A stretch of 24,331 bases of DNA from the IMG/VR virus record IMGVR_UViG_3300043395_002136, positions 1 to 24,331 of that record; one strand, given 5' to 3'. Under the pieces are notes generated by a model that was not told the origin of the DNA, made no database searches, and saw only the letters and a program-made list of their open reading frames with translations. Origin of the DNA: a virus. Shown here piece after piece: positions 23,686 through 24,331 of the stretch (position 1 is the stretch's first letter; the number at the start of each line of letters is the position of its first letter). The translations under genes were made by a program, and so were the position numbers.

Positions 23686-23688
23686 CTC
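23597..23688 (-). promoter_or_regulatory. Leader RNA with two interleaved inverted repeats
   Basis: Stem A pairs 23604-23611 with 23661-23668 (TGCCGTGC/GCACGGCA) and 23616-23622 with 23651-23657 (CGTGCGA/TCGCACG), and extends with AACC/GGTT across 23597-23600 and 23672-23675, giving 19 pairs in all. Stem B pairs 23625-23633 with 23680-23688 (nine perfect pairs). One arm of B lies in the loop of A and the other outside it, so the two form a pseudoknot or exclude each other. Stem A covers the AGG before ATG 23593. Confidence 0.6.
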
Positions 23689-23746
23689 GCCTGGAGGCTA
23701 CGCCCGAACCTTGCTCAATGCAAGCGGCTCCATCCAACCGTCAAGA

Positions 23747-23775
23747 CGGCTCTAGGGAAACCTAGGGCCGTTTTT
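23747..23775 (+). terminator. Hairpin with T-run, plus orientation
   Basis: CGGCTCTAGG and CCTAGGGCCG pair fully (one G-U) around a GAAA tetraloop, followed by TTTTT. In the plus direction it is a textbook intrinsic terminator. On the minus strand the tail is GTCTTGAC, so it would stop the RHH gene only weakly. It overlaps the stop of the RHH gene. A plus-strand transcript needing termination here is not obvious. Confidence 0.65.
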
Positions 23776-24175
23776 GCGTACCCATGAGCCCGCGTAGCTC
23801 ATCGACGATTTCCCCGAGTGCGTTGAGCCTGTCCGATACCATGGCCGAATCCGTTTGGGAGCGTATCGTTGCCGGTCTGGAGAGAGAGCCGGTATCGTCC
23901 ACCTGAGAGCGAATGGATTGCTCTAGCTCGCCGAGGATGCCCGCTAGAGGCTGGCTAATACGTGCAGCCTGATAAGCCAATGCGCGGACATGTACGCAAA
24001 GATCCACAGGCATCACGCACGCGCCGCCTGGATCTCCGCCCGCGAGTAAGTAGGGCAAGGCGATGGAGCAGCATAGACGGAGGATTTCCGATTTGTCGCG
24101 CCCTGTAGCCGTAGCTGCCGCCTCCAGTTGAGCAACCGTCTCGGCGGGAGCGCGGAAGTTAATCGTCGTCGTCAT
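23762..24175 (-). CDS. Ribbon-helix-helix (RHH) regulator
   Basis: A 137-residue protein whose first 40 residues fit an Arc/CopG-type RHH domain: strand TTINFRAP, helix AETVAQLEAAATATG, then RDKSEILRLCCSIAL with the Gly-x-(D/S)-K-S-E turn. The remainder is helical (SQPLAGILGELEQSI, SDRLNALGEIVDELRGL), probably for oligomerisation or partner binding. RHH dimers often bind short repeated half-sites. It stands divergent to the rightward promoter at the window edge, as expected for a regulator of that region. The start at ATG 24175 has no clear Shine-Dalgarno site. It ends inside a hairpin. Confidence 0.75.
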   Translation of the reverse strand: MTTTINFRAPAETVAQLEAAATATGRDKSEILRLCCSIALPYLLAGGDPGGACVMPVDLCVHVRALAYQAARISQPLAGILGELEQSIRSQVDDTGSLSRPATIRSQTDSAMVSDRLNALGEIVDELRGLMGTQKRP

Positions 24176-24331
24176 ACTTCACACTGACAAGCCCACACGC
24201 AAAATCAAGAATCAATAAACATTCGTTATATCATAGTGACGACGTAACGAAAAATAATCGTAAAGGCGTTATATTTCGCTTGCCTCGTATTACGGTATCC
24301 ACTATAATTACCGCAACAAACGAACTATGAA
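24176..24331. promoter_or_regulatory. AT-rich divergent control region
   Basis: The plus strand carries TTGCCT (24280-24285), a 17-base spacer and a perfect TATAAT (24303-24308). It leads to AAACGAACT directly before an ATG at 24327, the first codon of a rightward gene of which only this start is visible. On the minus strand TATGAT near 24234 could serve the RHH gene. CGTTATAT occurs at 24224-24231 and 24267-24274, and an inverted TAACG lies at 24245-24249; these are candidate operators. Confidence 0.6.

Overview
The window is a stretch of a tailed-phage genome or prophage. It carries a nearly complete T7/podovirus-type virion module, almost all on the minus strand and read from right to left. 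The module is: a terS-like gene, tail fibre, small membrane proteins, large terminase, a short basic protein, T7-type portal, two small genes, scaffold, a beta-rich small protein, major capsid protein, a terminator, gp11-like and gp12-like tail proteins, and three internal virion (ejection) proteins ending in one of about 2025 residues. No host housekeeping gene, integrase, RNA polymerase, DNA polymerase or recognisable endolysin is in view. The host cannot be fixed from the sequence. The DNA is GC-rich, and several unit-leading genes lack a clear Shine-Dalgarno sequence.

Left part (1-1813): three small unassigned genes and an HNH nuclease, all leftward. Between them is a roughly 500-base stretch without a convincing gene; it holds a tRNA-like relic and, near its end, two direct repeats. 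A 41-residue membrane ORF on the plus strand runs head-on into the stop codon of the giant virion gene.

Middle part (1814-22934): the morphogenesis cassette. Junctions are tight: most stops and starts overlap as ATGA, GTGA, TGATG or TAATG, which implies translational coupling. These overlaps fix many starts (7891, 10309, 15616, 16148, 17737, 19859, 20017, 20415, 20639) and reveal two genes too short for a normal ORF scan: a 39-residue membrane protein (20636-20755) and a Trp-rich 53-residue protein (19856-20017). A strong hairpin terminator follows the capsid gene, in the same place as T-phi after T7 gene 10.

Right part (22935-24331): a control region. A four-helix membrane protein of DUF2637 type with a C-terminal helix-turn-helix lies behind an unusual leader. 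That leader has two interleaved long inverted repeats and a 31-codon leader ORF that overlaps the main start as ATGA. Upstream of it is a ribbon-helix-helix regulator. At the far right an AT-rich region carries a near-consensus plus-strand promoter driving a gene that begins at the window edge. Upstream of the terS-like gene three helically phased TGATAGCG repeats overlap a candidate promoter.

The most promising previously undescribed items are the leader RNA/leader ORF of the membrane-HTH gene, the phased operator over the late promoter, and a recurring AAACGA-type element before SD-poor start codons.
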